Assembly: GCF_020819555.1 (NCBI RefSeq)
Contig: NZ_JAJHJB010000017.1
Coordinates: 44,484 to 108,483 of the forward strand
Direction of reading: 5' to 3'
Source of the DNA: Pelosinus baikalensis
Lineage (GTDB): Bacteria; Bacillota; Negativicutes; DSM-13327
DNA: 64,000 bases
The position numbers were made by a program, and so were the translations under genes. Position 1 is the first letter of the stretch. Each line of letters begins with the position of its first letter. Of this stretch, positions 34,602 through 43,958 are shown one piece after another. The notes below the pieces were generated by a model. The model was not told where the DNA came from. It did not search any database and saw only the letters and a program-made list of their open reading frames with translations.

Positions 34602-36062
34602 ATGACAAAGATGGAAACAGGATGGAATCTAGACAACAGTTATACCCGTCTGCCAGAATCATTTTTTACCAGACAGAGCCCAACCGCTGTACGTTCGCCG
34701 AAATTGATCATTCTCAATGATCCACTGGCAGCAACTCTGGGGTTGAATGTCCAGGTGCTGCAAAGCAAAGAGGGCGTTGCGGTGCTCGCTGGCAACCAGA
34801 TTCCTAAAGGCGCTTTGCCTCTTGCTCAAGCGTATGCGGGGCATCAATTTGGCAACTTTACCATGCTAGGGGACGGCCGGGCTGTGCTGCTTGGTGAGCA
34901 GATCACTCCCCTGGGAGCGCGATTTGATATTCAGCTCAAGGGTTCAGGCAGAACGCCATACTCCCGTCGTGGCGATGGTCGAGCGGCACTGGGACCTATG
35001 CTCCGCGAATACATCATCAGCGAAGCAATGCATGCACTTGATATTGCAACCACCCGCAGCCTAGCGGTGGTGACAAGCGGTGAGTCAGTAATCCGCGAAA
35101 GCGAACAGCCCGGTGCCATTCTGACTCGCGTGGCTGCCAGTCATCTGCGTGTCGGTACCTTTCAATACATTTCGGAATGGGGAACGGTTGAAGATCTCCG
35201 ATCTCTGGCCGATTATACCTTGCAGCGGCATTTTCCGGGTGCTGACGCTGCTGAGAATCCCTACCTTTTCCTCCTGCAGGAAGTGATCAAGCGTCAGGCA
35301 GCATTGATTGCCAAATGGCAGTTGGTTGGCTTTATACACGGGGTGATGAATACGGACAACATGGCCCTGAGTGGCGAAACGATTGATTATGGTCCTTGCG
35401 CCTTCATGGACGCCTATGACCCGGGAACGGTATTCAGTTCCATTGACATGAGAGGCCGCTATGCCTATGGCAATCAGCCGCATATTGCCGGGTGGAATCT
35501 CGCAAGATTTGCTGAAACCCTATTACCGCTGCTGCATGCCAATGGGGAGCAGGCTGTCAAAATAGCTCAGGACGCAATTTCAGAGTTTAGTGACTTATAT
35601 CACTATAATTGGCTCGCGGGAATGAGGGCAAAACTGGGACTATTTAATGAAGAATTACAGGATGAATCCCTTATTGAAGACCTTCTCAATATGATGCATA
35701 AGTATCGTGGGGATTATACTAATACTTTCCGCGCATTAACTTTTGATGCTCCAAAGGATATGGAACTATTTGGAACCACAGAATTTGCTCAGTGGCATGA
35801 GCGGTGGCAGGCAAGACTAGGCAGGCAGCAGGAAGCGAAAGCAGCTTCGAATCAATTGATGCGAAACAGCAATCCTGGGATAATCCCTCGCAACCACCGT
35901 GTAGAAGCCGCACTAGAAGCCGCAGTGCAAGGTGATTACAGCGTGATGGAGCGGCTTCTTGCTGTTCTTTCAACCCCCTACGCCCACTCCCCCGAACAGG
36001 CTGATTATTCCACACTGCCTGGGCCATCTACTTATCCTTATCGAACCTTTTGCGGTACTTGA
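34602..36062 (+). CDS. selO: SelO/YdiU-family protein adenylyltransferase
   Basis: Pseudokinase-fold enzyme that transfers AMP to Ser/Thr/Tyr of target proteins, linked to redox homeostasis. 486 residues, the family's usual length. Motifs: GHQFGNFTMLGDGRAVLLGE (about 80-99), DIQLKGSGRTPYSRRGDGRA (about 108-127), the metal/catalytic region GVMNTDNMALSGETIDYGPCAFMD (about 249-272), and the C-terminal end TFCGT with Cys where eukaryotic SelO has selenocysteine. ATG 34602 has AAGGAG five bases upstream; 34599 is also possible. The first two-thirds use noticeably more GC-rich codons than neighbours, hinting at acquisition by transfer. Confidence 0.93.
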   Translation: MTKMETGWNLDNSYTRLPESFFTRQSPTAVRSPKLIILNDPLAATLGLNVQVLQSKEGVAVLAGNQIPKGALPLAQAYAGHQFGNFTMLGDGRAVLLGEQITPLGARFDIQLKGSGRTPYSRRGDGRAALGPMLREYIISEAMHALDIATTRSLAVVTSGESVIRESEQPGAILTRVAASHLRVGTFQYISEWGTVEDLRSLADYTLQRHFPGADAAENPYLFLLQEVIKRQAALIAKWQLVGFIHGVMNTDNMALSGETIDYGPCAFMDAYDPGTVFSSIDMRGRYAYGNQPHIAGWNLARFAETLLPLLHANGEQAVKIAQDAISEFSDLYHYNWLAGMRAKLGLFNEELQDESLIEDLLNMMHKYRGDYTNTFRALTFDAPKDMELFGTTEFAQWHERWQARLGRQQEAKAASNQLMRNSNPGIIPRNHRVEAALEAAVQGDYSVMERLLAVLSTPYAHSPEQADYSTLPGPSTYPYRTFCGT

Positions 36063-36173
36063 TATAAAAGCATAGGGATGGTTCATGTTATCCCTCACTT
36101 GAGAAGAATGATTTTAGTTTACCTTAGATTCTTTTACTTTCTTCAACAGCATTAGAGCAAAAGAGAAATCTGG

Positions 36174-36217
36174 TGACCAACTCCTGCAAAGTTGCTTAGC
36201 TTTGCAGGAGTTGGTCA
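36174..36217. repeat. CCTGCAAAG palindromic repeat (family I, copy 1), terminator-like
   Basis: TGACCAACTCCTGCAAAG and CTTTGCAGGAGTTGGTCA are perfect inverted repeats around an 8-base loop, downstream of selO. The core CCTGCAAAG..CTTTGCAGG recurs at 48838, 57611 and 61461. Confidence 0.8.
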
Positions 36218-36298
36218 TTGTTATGCAAAATAAAGACAGGCTGGCTTAAGCCACCCTGAATCAGTAAAAAAGTTGCTGAATTATCATCAGCTTCGAAA

Positions 36299-36566
36299 AT
36301 GTTACTACTTGATAAGGAGAGTGAGCATTATATTCAAGCTTCCCTGGACAAACTATTTAAAGATCCTACGACCATTATAGTAGTCCATAGGCTCAGCACA
36401 TCTGTAATGCGGATGATAATGGTATGCAAGAGCAAGGAATTATAAAGAGTTGTAAGTGCAAAAAAAAGTTCTGTATGCTAAATATTATAATATGCAATTT
36501 AAAGGGATTGACGAAATGATTGATGAAAGGGACATAAAAGACAGTCTCGTTATTTTAAAAAGATAA
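36299..36566 (+). pseudogene. decayed C-terminal end of an ABC exporter ATPase
   Basis: 36299-36445 reads LLLDKESEHYIQASLDKL.. then TTIIVVHRLST, the Walker B to H-loop region of an ABC exporter. The seven residues normally between LLLD and the ESE segment (EATSALD type) are deleted. After a frame change, 36468-36566 reads LYAKYYNMQF.., the usual exporter C-terminus. The frameshift, the deletion and the missing 5' part show a dead gene. The 535-base gap around it otherwise holds only the family I repeat. Confidence 0.7.
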
Positions 36567-36597
36567 CAATAGCTGATGCTGGATAGGAGTTGAAAAT

Positions 36598-38256
36598 ATG
36601 ATATCTCACTCTAAAATACGACGAACAGGGGCCGTTTTCAGGCTGTTTGCAGGATTTCTCACGGAGATTGCCTGGTATAATCTTCTGCGTAAAATATATG
36701 GGCCTAAAATAGAGGTCCGACTACCTGAACTTTATCGTAATCAGGCCATTCGTTTTCGGGAGACTGCTTTAGTTCTACAGGGATTAATGATAAAAGTAGG
36801 GCAGTTCTTCAGTACCCGTATTGATGTACTTCCTGTGGAATATATTACAGAATTGGCTCTGCTGCAAGATCAAGTGCCACCTGTGAGCAGTAACCAAATC
36901 AAAGAAGTGATTGGGTTAGAACTTGGGGGCAAGGTGGAAGAGATATTTGCCGAGTTTGATGATAATCACATCGCGGCAGCATCCTTTGGACAGGTACACC
37001 AAGCTGTTTTGCTGTCTGGAGAAGTGGTGGCGGTCAAAGTATTAAGACCATCGATTGAGAAGATTATTGAAATCGATCTCACTGCCTTTCGAACTGTGAT
37101 CTGGATGTTAAAGGTCTTTACTAAATGGGAGCAGTATGCGGATTTTGATGCCATCTATGCTGAATTTAGTGCTACCATTCGCGAAGAACTTGACTATCGG
37201 CAGGAACTGGCTAATCTTGAACGGTTCCGGACAAATTTTCAAGGCGATCCGATGATTTCTGTGCCAGCTGTTTATCCGACATATTCAAGGCAGCGAGTGT
37301 TGACACTAGAGTTCGTCTCGGGGTACAAGGTGACAGATCGTGCCGGTTTGTTAGCAGCAGGACTTAACCCAAAAACCGTGGCGGGAAATTTAGTCGATTC
37401 CTACCTTAAACAAGCTTTAATACACGGGTTTTACCATGCCGACCCTCACCCAGGTAACTTGTTTGTGAGGCCAGATGGTGGCATTATTTTTATTGATTTT
37501 GGCATGGTGGGCAGGATTACAGACCATAACAAAAAGGCTGTCCGTAAATTGATTGGTGGAGTAATCAACAGTAATGCTGAAGAAGTGTCCCATGCTTTGC
37601 AAGAATTGGGATTTATTAAGCCAGCGGCCAATCTCTTAAGTTTGCAAAAGGCAATAGCCTTGTTATTGGTTGGTTTGCAGGATATGCAGTTGGAAGAACT
37701 AGGAAAACTAAAAATTGATGGGCTTTTAGAAGAATTACGTGAGTTCATTTATTCTCAGCCCTTTCAAATTCCCGTACATTATACTTTTTTGGGTAGAGCT
37801 GTGGGGACCCTTTCAGGGATTGCCACAGGGCTAGATCCGAACATGAACATTTTGGCAGTGATAAAACCTTATGCAAAACAGGTTCTTGGTCAAGACTTTT
37901 CACCTTTGCAATTGATTTGGCAGAAGGCCAAAAAAGTAGTTTTGGCAGGGGTGGAGGTTCCGCCCTTACTGGAGCAGACTTTAAGAGATCTTCGTGCTGG
38001 GGATGTCCAAGTCAAGGTGGAAATGGGACCTGTTTTGAGACAGTTGCGGTTTCAGGAGACTTTAGCAAATCGACTAGTGTGGACTATTTTATTGACAGGC
38101 ACAGGGATTGGAGCGGCTGTACTTTGGAGTAGCGAGCAAAAAGACGTAGCCATTTCATTACTATATATTATGGGGGTTTTTGCCTTGCTATTGGTAAATA
38201 ATCTTTACAAACGGGCTGAAAAAGTACTGCGCTGGCATCGTCATTCTCGTCGGTGA
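36598..38256 (+). CDS. ABC1/UbiB-family atypical kinase (AarF-like)
   Basis: Protein-kinase-like ATPase of the family that supports isoprenoid-quinone lipid metabolism in other bacteria. 552 residues. The family's KxGQ motif appears in GLMIKVGQFFSTRIDVLP (about 62-79), the Ala-rich loop in AAASFGQVH, the ATP-site Lys in VVAVKVLRP, the catalytic loop GFYHADPHPGNLFV and the metal DFG in IDFGMVG. Two membrane helices end the protein (about 490-540), anchoring it in the membrane. A ribosome site (TAGGAG) precedes the ATG. Alone between a pseudogene and a dehydrogenase gene; substrate unknown. Confidence 0.92.
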   Translation: MISHSKIRRTGAVFRLFAGFLTEIAWYNLLRKIYGPKIEVRLPELYRNQAIRFRETALVLQGLMIKVGQFFSTRIDVLPVEYITELALLQDQVPPVSSNQIKEVIGLELGGKVEEIFAEFDDNHIAAASFGQVHQAVLLSGEVVAVKVLRPSIEKIIEIDLTAFRTVIWMLKVFTKWEQYADFDAIYAEFSATIREELDYRQELANLERFRTNFQGDPMISVPAVYPTYSRQRVLTLEFVSGYKVTDRAGLLAAGLNPKTVAGNLVDSYLKQALIHGFYHADPHPGNLFVRPDGGIIFIDFGMVGRITDHNKKAVRKLIGGVINSNAEEVSHALQELGFIKPAANLLSLQKAIALLLVGLQDMQLEELGKLKIDGLLEELREFIYSQPFQIPVHYTFLGRAVGTLSGIATGLDPNMNILAVIKPYAKQVLGQDFSPLQLIWQKAKKVVLAGVEVPPLLEQTLRDLRAGDVQVKVEMGPVLRQLRFQETLANRLVWTILLTGTGIGAAVLWSSEQKDVAISLLYIMGVFALLLVNNLYKRAEKVLRWHRHSRR

Positions 38257-38309
38257 TGGTGCTAGAGATATAATAGCAAAAAGGTGACAAAAAGGAGGAT
38301 AGATAAACC

Positions 38310-39389
38310 TTGAAAGATAAAATTGTAGTAGTAGGCGGATATGGTCAAGTTGGACAAATTATCTGCAAAGATCTTGGAGAACTATTTCCTGGAAAAATTT
38401 TTGCTGCCGGCAGAAGCTATGATAAATCTAAAGAATTTTGTTTAAAAACGAATAGCAAGGTTTTACCATTGCAAATGGATGTGCATGAAAATAAACTATC
38501 TGAAGATTTCTTTCAAGAAGTATTTCTTGTGGTAATGTGCTTAGACCAGCAGAACCCTAGATTTATGAAAAGGTGTTTAAAAGAAAAGATTCATTATATC
38601 GATATCTCAGCTTCTCATGAATTTTTATTGAAAGTAAGAAGTATGAGTTCCAGAATGTCATCAATAGAATCTACTGCTGTGCTTAGTGTAGGTTTAGCTC
38701 CAGGGGTGACAAATATGCTGGTGAAACATAGCTTACAGTATTTGGGACAAGTTCATTCTGCTAATATCTACCTTATGTTAGGGTTAGGAGAAAAACACGG
38801 CAGGGCAGCGATTGAATGGATGATCGATAACATGAACGCAGTGTTCTTTATAAGGGACAAAGGCGTTAAGAAGCAGGTAAGAAGTTTTGAAGAAGAAAGA
38901 AAAATAATCTTCCCTAACGGACTTGGTCAAAGAAGTACTTACCGATTTAATTTTACGGATCAACATGTTCTACCTGAGACTCTAGGAATTCCGTCTGTAT
39001 CGACAAGAATCTGTTTTGACTCAGCAATGATTACCAATCTAATCGCTCTATTGAAAAAAATAGGTGTTCTATCTTTGCTGCATCAACCAATTTTTCGCAG
39101 GCAGGTTATTAAATTGTTTGAGAAGCTTAATTTAGGCTCAGATATATACGTAGCTAAAGTGATTTCCGAAGGAATCATTAAGGAACAAGCAATTCGTTAC
39201 GAATGTTCTATTTATGGAGAAAAAGAGTCTTATATTACAGGAAAAGTTGCTGCTTTTGTTGCTAAACGTATTTACGCGAAACAGTATCCTCCAGGCATTT
39301 TTCATATTGAAGAATTGTTTCAATGGGAAGACTTGTTTGATGAACTCCAGACTTTCATTCATTTCGAGGAGTATAAAAGTGAACTTTAA
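38310..39389 (+). CDS. saccharopine-dehydrogenase-like NAD(P)-binding protein
   Basis: 359 residues. An N-terminal Rossmann fold with VVVGGYGQVGQIICKDLG (about 5-22), then ..HYIDISASHEFLLKV.. and LSVGLAPGVTNMLVKH (about 127-142), typical of the saccharopine dehydrogenase/LYS9-like superfamily. The substrate cannot be read from the sequence; such proteins in Firmicutes are often unassigned. Start TTG at 38310 after AAGGAGGA. No functional link to the UbiB gene 53 bases upstream is apparent. Confidence 0.8.
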   Translation: MKDKIVVVGGYGQVGQIICKDLGELFPGKIFAAGRSYDKSKEFCLKTNSKVLPLQMDVHENKLSEDFFQEVFLVVMCLDQQNPRFMKRCLKEKIHYIDISASHEFLLKVRSMSSRMSSIESTAVLSVGLAPGVTNMLVKHSLQYLGQVHSANIYLMLGLGEKHGRAAIEWMIDNMNAVFFIRDKGVKKQVRSFEEERKIIFPNGLGQRSTYRFNFTDQHVLPETLGIPSVSTRICFDSAMITNLIALLKKIGVLSLLHQPIFRRQVIKLFEKLNLGSDIYVAKVISEGIIKEQAIRYECSIYGEKESYITGKVAAFVAKRIYAKQYPPGIFHIEELFQWEDLFDELQTFIHFEEYKSEL

Positions 39390-39948
39390 AAACAGATTCC
39401 CTTTCTAAAAGGATGGGCAATCTTGTCACTTTCCTTTGATATAGAATTGAATTAGTCTATAAGACTGCATACGAGTCTTTCTATTTAATTCTCATTTATA
39501 TAGACTATATTCATAATATGCATACTCTTCGTGAAAGGAGCAGGATTTAGCAATTATGGAAAGCGAATTTTAAAGAGACGGCCGACCATTTCCCATATTC
39601 CATTAGCATGGCGAGTCGGAGAACCGTCAACCGTCAACTGGCTCATTCAGGAGCTTATATCATCAAAAGAGATGCTTATGTGATAACTTGTAGTCGATCC
39701 CTGCAAAACATGCAAGAGCATTATACCAACCGATACTGCAAATTAAATTTATTGACAGGTTTTTCTAAAAAAATTATAATCATGTTAAGAGATACAGAAT
39801 TCAAAACTGTGTAACTGACTATAATATTCTTTTTATGTGTATTTTTTAGGTATACCAGTATTCCATATTGCTGATATTTGTTTTGAAAGTAGAATATCGT
39901 GCCAGATGCGATTTAAAAATAAAACGAACAATATATAGGGGAAACGAG
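39390..39948 (+). promoter_or_regulatory. intergenic region with hairpins and the GntR autoregulatory operator
   Basis: A small hairpin AAGACT-GCATACG-AGTCTT (from 39461) nested in TAGTCTATA..TATAGACTA (39453-39507) may end the upstream transcript. A strong ribosome site before a five-codon frame (ATG 39556) looks like a remnant. Near the end, GGTATACC-AGTATTCC (39849-39864) matches the operator at 40725. No other gene is supported in these 559 bases. Confidence 0.45.
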
Positions 39949-40680
39949 ATGAAAAATTTTTTTGTAGAAACGCCGTTAAAGAAATTTGCTGAAGATTCGT
40001 CTGACGCTCTTTATATGCAAATTGTAAGTCGCATTCAGCAGCTTATGCGCGAAGGTCATTTGAAAGAAGGCGACAAATTACCTTCAGAGAGAGAATTAGC
40101 TGAAATGTTTGATGTCAGTCGTGTGCCGGTAAGAGAAGCTTTAAAAGTATTGGAGTTTTTAGGCGCTATTCAGTACATACGCGGGGAAGGTGTGTTTGTA
40201 AAAAAAATTGAAATGAAACGTATTTTGCATGCTCTTGACTTTTTTATGACTGATCCGACTGATCAGTTAATAAATTTATTTGAAGCGCGTGAAGCTTTTG
40301 AAATTCAGGCTGTCCGATTAGCTGCAGAGCGAAGGAATGAGGCTGATATTGAAGCGATACAACAAGCCTTATTGGAAATGGAATTTCTAATTTCCGTTGG
40401 GAAACCAGTTTGTGATGTGTCAACTAAATTTCATACGGCTGTCATTGCGGCTGCTCACAATGAAGTTATTAGTGAGGTCAATGAATTTTTATCCGATTTG
40501 CTGACTTATTCACGACAAAAATCTTTAAGCGATGTTAGAAGGCATACAGAATCTCTACGATATCATCAACTCATTTTACAGCATATTGTTGAAAAAAATG
40601 CGCAAGCGGCAGTTTGTGTTATGCAAGAACATTTAAACAAGGCTAAGATTGCGATTCAAAAAATGATTCATTCTGAGTAA
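39949..40680 (+). CDS. GntR-family (FadR subfamily) regulator
   Basis: 243 residues: an N-terminal winged helix-turn-helix (about 20-90; DALYMQIVSRIQQLMREG, KLPSERELAEMFDVSRVPVREAL) and an FCD all-helical ligand domain (about 105-240) with the metal-binding pattern of Asp/His (RHTESLRYHQLIL near the end). Such regulators often sense organic acids. It is followed by a C4-dicarboxylate transporter, and both genes have the same operator-like sequence upstream, so it probably represses itself and the transporter operon. Start ATG 39949 is chosen because the upstream extension has no homology. Confidence 0.9.
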   Translation: MKNFFVETPLKKFAEDSSDALYMQIVSRIQQLMREGHLKEGDKLPSERELAEMFDVSRVPVREALKVLEFLGAIQYIRGEGVFVKKIEMKRILHALDFFMTDPTDQLINLFEAREAFEIQAVRLAAERRNEADIEAIQQALLEMEFLISVGKPVCDVSTKFHTAVIAAAHNEVISEVNEFLSDLLTYSRQKSLSDVRRHTESLRYHQLILQHIVEKNAQAAVCVMQEHLNKAKIAIQKMIHSE

Positions 40681-40724
40681 AAATCTTTTTGTTTTATAGA
40701 ATAAAAATTTATGGTTGTATTTAC

Positions 40725-40742
40725 TGGTATACCGGAATACCA
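40725..40742 (+). promoter_or_regulatory. probable GntR-regulator operator before the DcuC operon
   Basis: TGGTATACCGGAATACCA contains two GGTATACC-like half sites. A related site, GGTATACCAGTATTCC, lies before the regulator's own gene at 39849-39864. Confidence 0.55.
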
Positions 40743-40861
40743 ATAAAATCATTTGGTGAATTTTTAAACACCAATCAAAATAGATGAGTTAAGTGGTTCT
40801 AATATTTGAAAGGAGAAGGCTTCAATATCAACACATTGAATTTTAAAATGGAGGGATGTAC

Positions 40862-42217
40862 ATGGGTATTATCATTACAATTTTAGTGGTTGCTTGGGTT
40901 ATTTATATGATTATAAAAAAACACTATCCACAAGCTGTTCTCTTGATGGCAGGTATTTTCCTGCTCCTTACCGCCTATTTTACCGGTAGCAATCCTATAC
41001 TTTCCGCTAAAGAATCTTCTGGCTCAGCTTTGCTAGATATTTTCCATACGATTAAGGTATTGCTTAGTTCCCGCGTTGCCGGTCTTGGACTTACTATCAT
41101 GTCAATAGCAGGCTTTGCAAAATATATGGAATATATCGGGGCAAGTAAATCTTTATTTGCTGTGGTTGCTTCTCCTCTCAAACATATTAAATCTCCTTAT
41201 ATTCTTCTTGTTCTTAGTTTTTATATGAGTCAGTTTTTGGTATTGTTTATTCCAAGTCATGCTGGATTGGCTTTGTTGCTCATGGTAACGCTGTATCCGA
41301 TTCTCATAAGAACAGGCGTTAGTAAATTATCCGCGCTTGGCGTAATTGGGTGTGCACAATACATGGATGTTGGTCCTGGTTCGGGCAATGCGATTCTTGC
41401 AGCTAATATCTGTAAGGTAGATCCGGCAGTTTATTTTGTTGAGTATCAATTACCAATATTCGTTACAACAACTTTGATTCTTGGCGTTGTGCATTACTAT
41501 GCACAAAAATGGTGGGATAAAAAAGAGGGTTTTGCTGGTTACGATAATTCTGCTGATTTTGTTAAAGAAGACGAAAGCCGTCCTCCTTTGATCTATGCTG
41601 TTCTTCCAATTATCCCGATGATATTCATTTTGGGTTTCAGTCCTATTTTTAAAAGTAAAATTCAAATGGATGTCGTTACTGCAATGTTTTTAAGCACTTT
41701 CATCAGTATGATTTTCGAATATGCAAGAACTAAAGATTTTCGAACTACTTTGCAGAGCTTAAAATATTTATATGAAGGAATGGGAAATAGTTTTGCAACG
41801 GTAGTAAGTTTAATAGTAGCAGGTGAAGTATTTGCTGCCGGATTAATGAAGATTGGTGCTGTAGATCTTGTGACTGCGAGTGCTCAAAATCTTGGTTTGG
41901 GCGTTCATGCCTTAATCATTCTTTTCTGTATAGTAATTGCTTGCTGCGCATTCTTAATGGGGTCAGGCAATGCGGCGTTCTTTTCCTTTGCTGCCCTTGC
42001 TCCAAAGATTGCGGCAGCATTAAAAATTGATGTTGTTACTCTCTTGCTGCCAATGCAAATTATGACAAGTTTTGGGCGTGTTGTGTCACCAATTACTGCG
42101 GCAATTGTTGCTATAGCTGGTGTTGCAGGGGTATCACCTGTTCAAGTGGTAAAAAGAACTGCAATTCCTATGGCAGTGGCTGTACTTATCAATGTGGCAT
42201 TTATAGTAATGAAATAA
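40862..42217 (+). CDS. DcuC-family anaerobic C4-dicarboxylate transporter
   Basis: Membrane carrier for fumarate, succinate or related acids. 451 residues with about 12 hydrophobic segments and the family's loops GCAQYMDVGPGSGNAILAA (about 163-181) and LMGSGNAAFFSFAALAPKIA near residue 365. Start ATG 40862 follows GGAGGG; a second ATG at 40856 is too close to the ribosome site. It begins an operon with a DUF1847 protein and a MalY-type PLP enzyme, which may imply uptake of an amino or organic acid that the enzyme yields or uses (inference). Confidence 0.87.
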   Translation: MGIIITILVVAWVIYMIIKKHYPQAVLLMAGIFLLLTAYFTGSNPILSAKESSGSALLDIFHTIKVLLSSRVAGLGLTIMSIAGFAKYMEYIGASKSLFAVVASPLKHIKSPYILLVLSFYMSQFLVLFIPSHAGLALLLMVTLYPILIRTGVSKLSALGVIGCAQYMDVGPGSGNAILAANICKVDPAVYFVEYQLPIFVTTTLILGVVHYYAQKWWDKKEGFAGYDNSADFVKEDESRPPLIYAVLPIIPMIFILGFSPIFKSKIQMDVVTAMFLSTFISMIFEYARTKDFRTTLQSLKYLYEGMGNSFATVVSLIVAGEVFAAGLMKIGAVDLVTASAQNLGLGVHALIILFCIVIACCAFLMGSGNAAFFSFAALAPKIAAALKIDVVTLLLPMQIMTSFGRVVSPITAAIVAIAGVAGVSPVQVVKRTAIPMAVAVLINVAFIVMK

Positions 42218-42234
42218 TAAGGAGCTGTTTTATT

Positions 42235-42828
42235 ATGAAATGTGCAAAATGCACTCATAGAAAATGTTATTTAGAAGGTCAAAATTGCACTAAAATTGGT
42301 CTTGCGGATGTTAAAGAAGCCTATGTGGGCGAGAAACTCGATATTATGAAGGCTGCTGCCTGTACAGAAGGACGTTTTTATAACAACCTTACTCGTTTGG
42401 AGGAAACTGTTGAATTTTGTAAACTCATGGGGTATAAAAAAATTGGTATGGCGTTTTGTATCGGTCTTAACCAAGAGGCAAAATTAATTGAAGAGTATTT
42501 CTCTAAATTTTTTGAAGTCTATTCGGTTTGCTGTAAAGTTTGTGGTATTGCCAAGGAGAATCTTGATTTAGAACAAATTAAAGAGGGTGCGCGTGAAACC
42601 ATGTGCAATCCTATTATGCAAGCTAAAGTACTTAAGGATAAAGGGATTGATTTTTGTGTTACCATCGGTTTGTGTGTAGGCCATGACGCATTGTTTACAG
42701 GTGCCAGTACTGTGCCTACATCCTGTCTGGTTGCCAAAGACAGAGTACTCGCCCATAATCCATTAGGTGCTGTATATTCCCGCTATTGGCGCAGAAAGTT
42801 AGGTATTAATCCTAGTGATCAGGTTTAA
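42235..42828 (+). CDS. DUF1847 Cys-rich metal-binding protein
   Basis: 197 residues, unknown function. The N-terminus carries CAKCTHRKC and a further Cys (about 3-18), and more Cys follow (VCCKVCGIAKEN, about 98-109; ETMCNP; FCVTIGLCVGHDALF), fitting an FeS or zinc protein. Members of this family occur in anaerobes next to transporters and amino-acid enzymes. 17 bases after dcuC and 26 before the PLP enzyme gene, so co-transcribed. Confidence 0.8.
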   Translation: MKCAKCTHRKCYLEGQNCTKIGLADVKEAYVGEKLDIMKAAACTEGRFYNNLTRLEETVEFCKLMGYKKIGMAFCIGLNQEAKLIEEYFSKFFEVYSVCCKVCGIAKENLDLEQIKEGARETMCNPIMQAKVLKDKGIDFCVTIGLCVGHDALFTGASTVPTSCLVAKDRVLAHNPLGAVYSRYWRRKLGINPSDQV

Positions 42829-42854
42829 GTATAAATTGTGAAGGTGGGATTGCA

Positions 42855-43871
42855 GTGTTAAAACATAATTTTGACGAACTTGTTAACCGTAAGGGAACCG
42901 AATGTAAAAAATGGGATACTTATGCAGACGATGTTATACCTATGTGGATCGCTGATACTGATTTCAAATGTCCCCAGCCTGTTATTGATGCTATGGTTAA
43001 AAGAGCGGAACATGGTATCTATGGTTATCCAGTAAATTGTAAAACTTTTGAGAAATCAATTATTAATTGGCAGAAAAAAAGATTCGACTGGGATGTTGAC
43101 ATTGATTGGGTGGAGTATACACCGGCAGTAGTGCCTGCTATTGTATATGCAATGCGGGCCTTCACGAATCCTGGTGACAATATTGTAATTCAGATGCCAG
43201 CGTACCACCCTTTTCATGATATTATTCCAAATAATGGTAGACATATTCTTGGAAATAACCTGATTTTAAAAGAAGATGGCAGCTATGAAGTGGATTATGA
43301 AAATTTGGAGGCATTACTTAGTAAAAAAAGAACAACTATGTTTTTGCTATGCAGTCCCCATAATCCTGTTGGCAAGTGCTTTACGAGAGAAGAGTTAACA
43401 AGAATCTCCGAACTTTGTTTAAAACATAATGTATTTGTTGTTTCAGATGAAATTCACTCTGATATTGTTTATGGAGGGAGCAAGCATATTCCTTTTGGAA
43501 GTCTTTCTCAAGAAGCAGCAGACAACTGTGTAGTTTGCGTTAATCCTAGCAAAACTTTTAATATCGCAGGTGTAAGGACTGGGGCTGTAATTATTCCGAA
43601 TCGGCATAATCACGATCTTTTCTATGCTCCACTTGAAAATAACAAAGCATATGGCAGAACTGTATTTGGTACATTGCCGATTGAAGTCTCCTACAACGAA
43701 TGTGATTACTATGCAGATCAATTATTAGAGTATTTGCAGGGCAATCTTGAATACCTTGAAAATTTCGTTTCAACAAGAATTCCTAAAATCAAAGGCGGTA
43801 CCAGTGATTACATATTTCCCTGCATAGTTCTTCAACAATCAAATTTTGCAATAAACCTTATTTTCGGATGA
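42855..43871 (+). pseudogene. MalY/PatB-type cystathionine beta-lyase, 3'-truncated
   Basis: PLP-dependent C-S lyase/aminotransferase family. Residues 1 to about 315 match well: the opening WDTYADDVIPMWIADTDF, VEYTPAVVPAIVYAM, CSPHNPVGKCF, VVSDEIHSDIVY and the PLP lysine in PSKTFNIAG. The sequence leaves the family after RIPKIK and ends in about 25 unrelated residues; the full-length enzymes have about 390 residues with a C-terminal domain that helps form the active site. The gene has therefore lost its 3' end, probably by a deletion ending just before the chemoreceptor gene. Start GTG 42855. Confidence 0.75.
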
Positions 43872-43958
43872 TCGAATCATGCCCAATATTGAGGAATATT
43901 TTAGTTTTTGCAATTAGAGAGTCAGTCATGAATGAAATAAATAAAGGGGAGCTTAAAC

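Noticed and set aside
36060..36062. possible selenocysteine in SelO (C-terminal)
   Set aside because: The C-terminal motif is FCGT with an ordinary Cys codon and TGA only as the stop three codons later.
39608..39814. 68-codon open frame before the GntR gene
   Set aside because: No ribosome site, no recognisable homology and odd composition; it spans the hairpin/operator region rather than looking like a gene.
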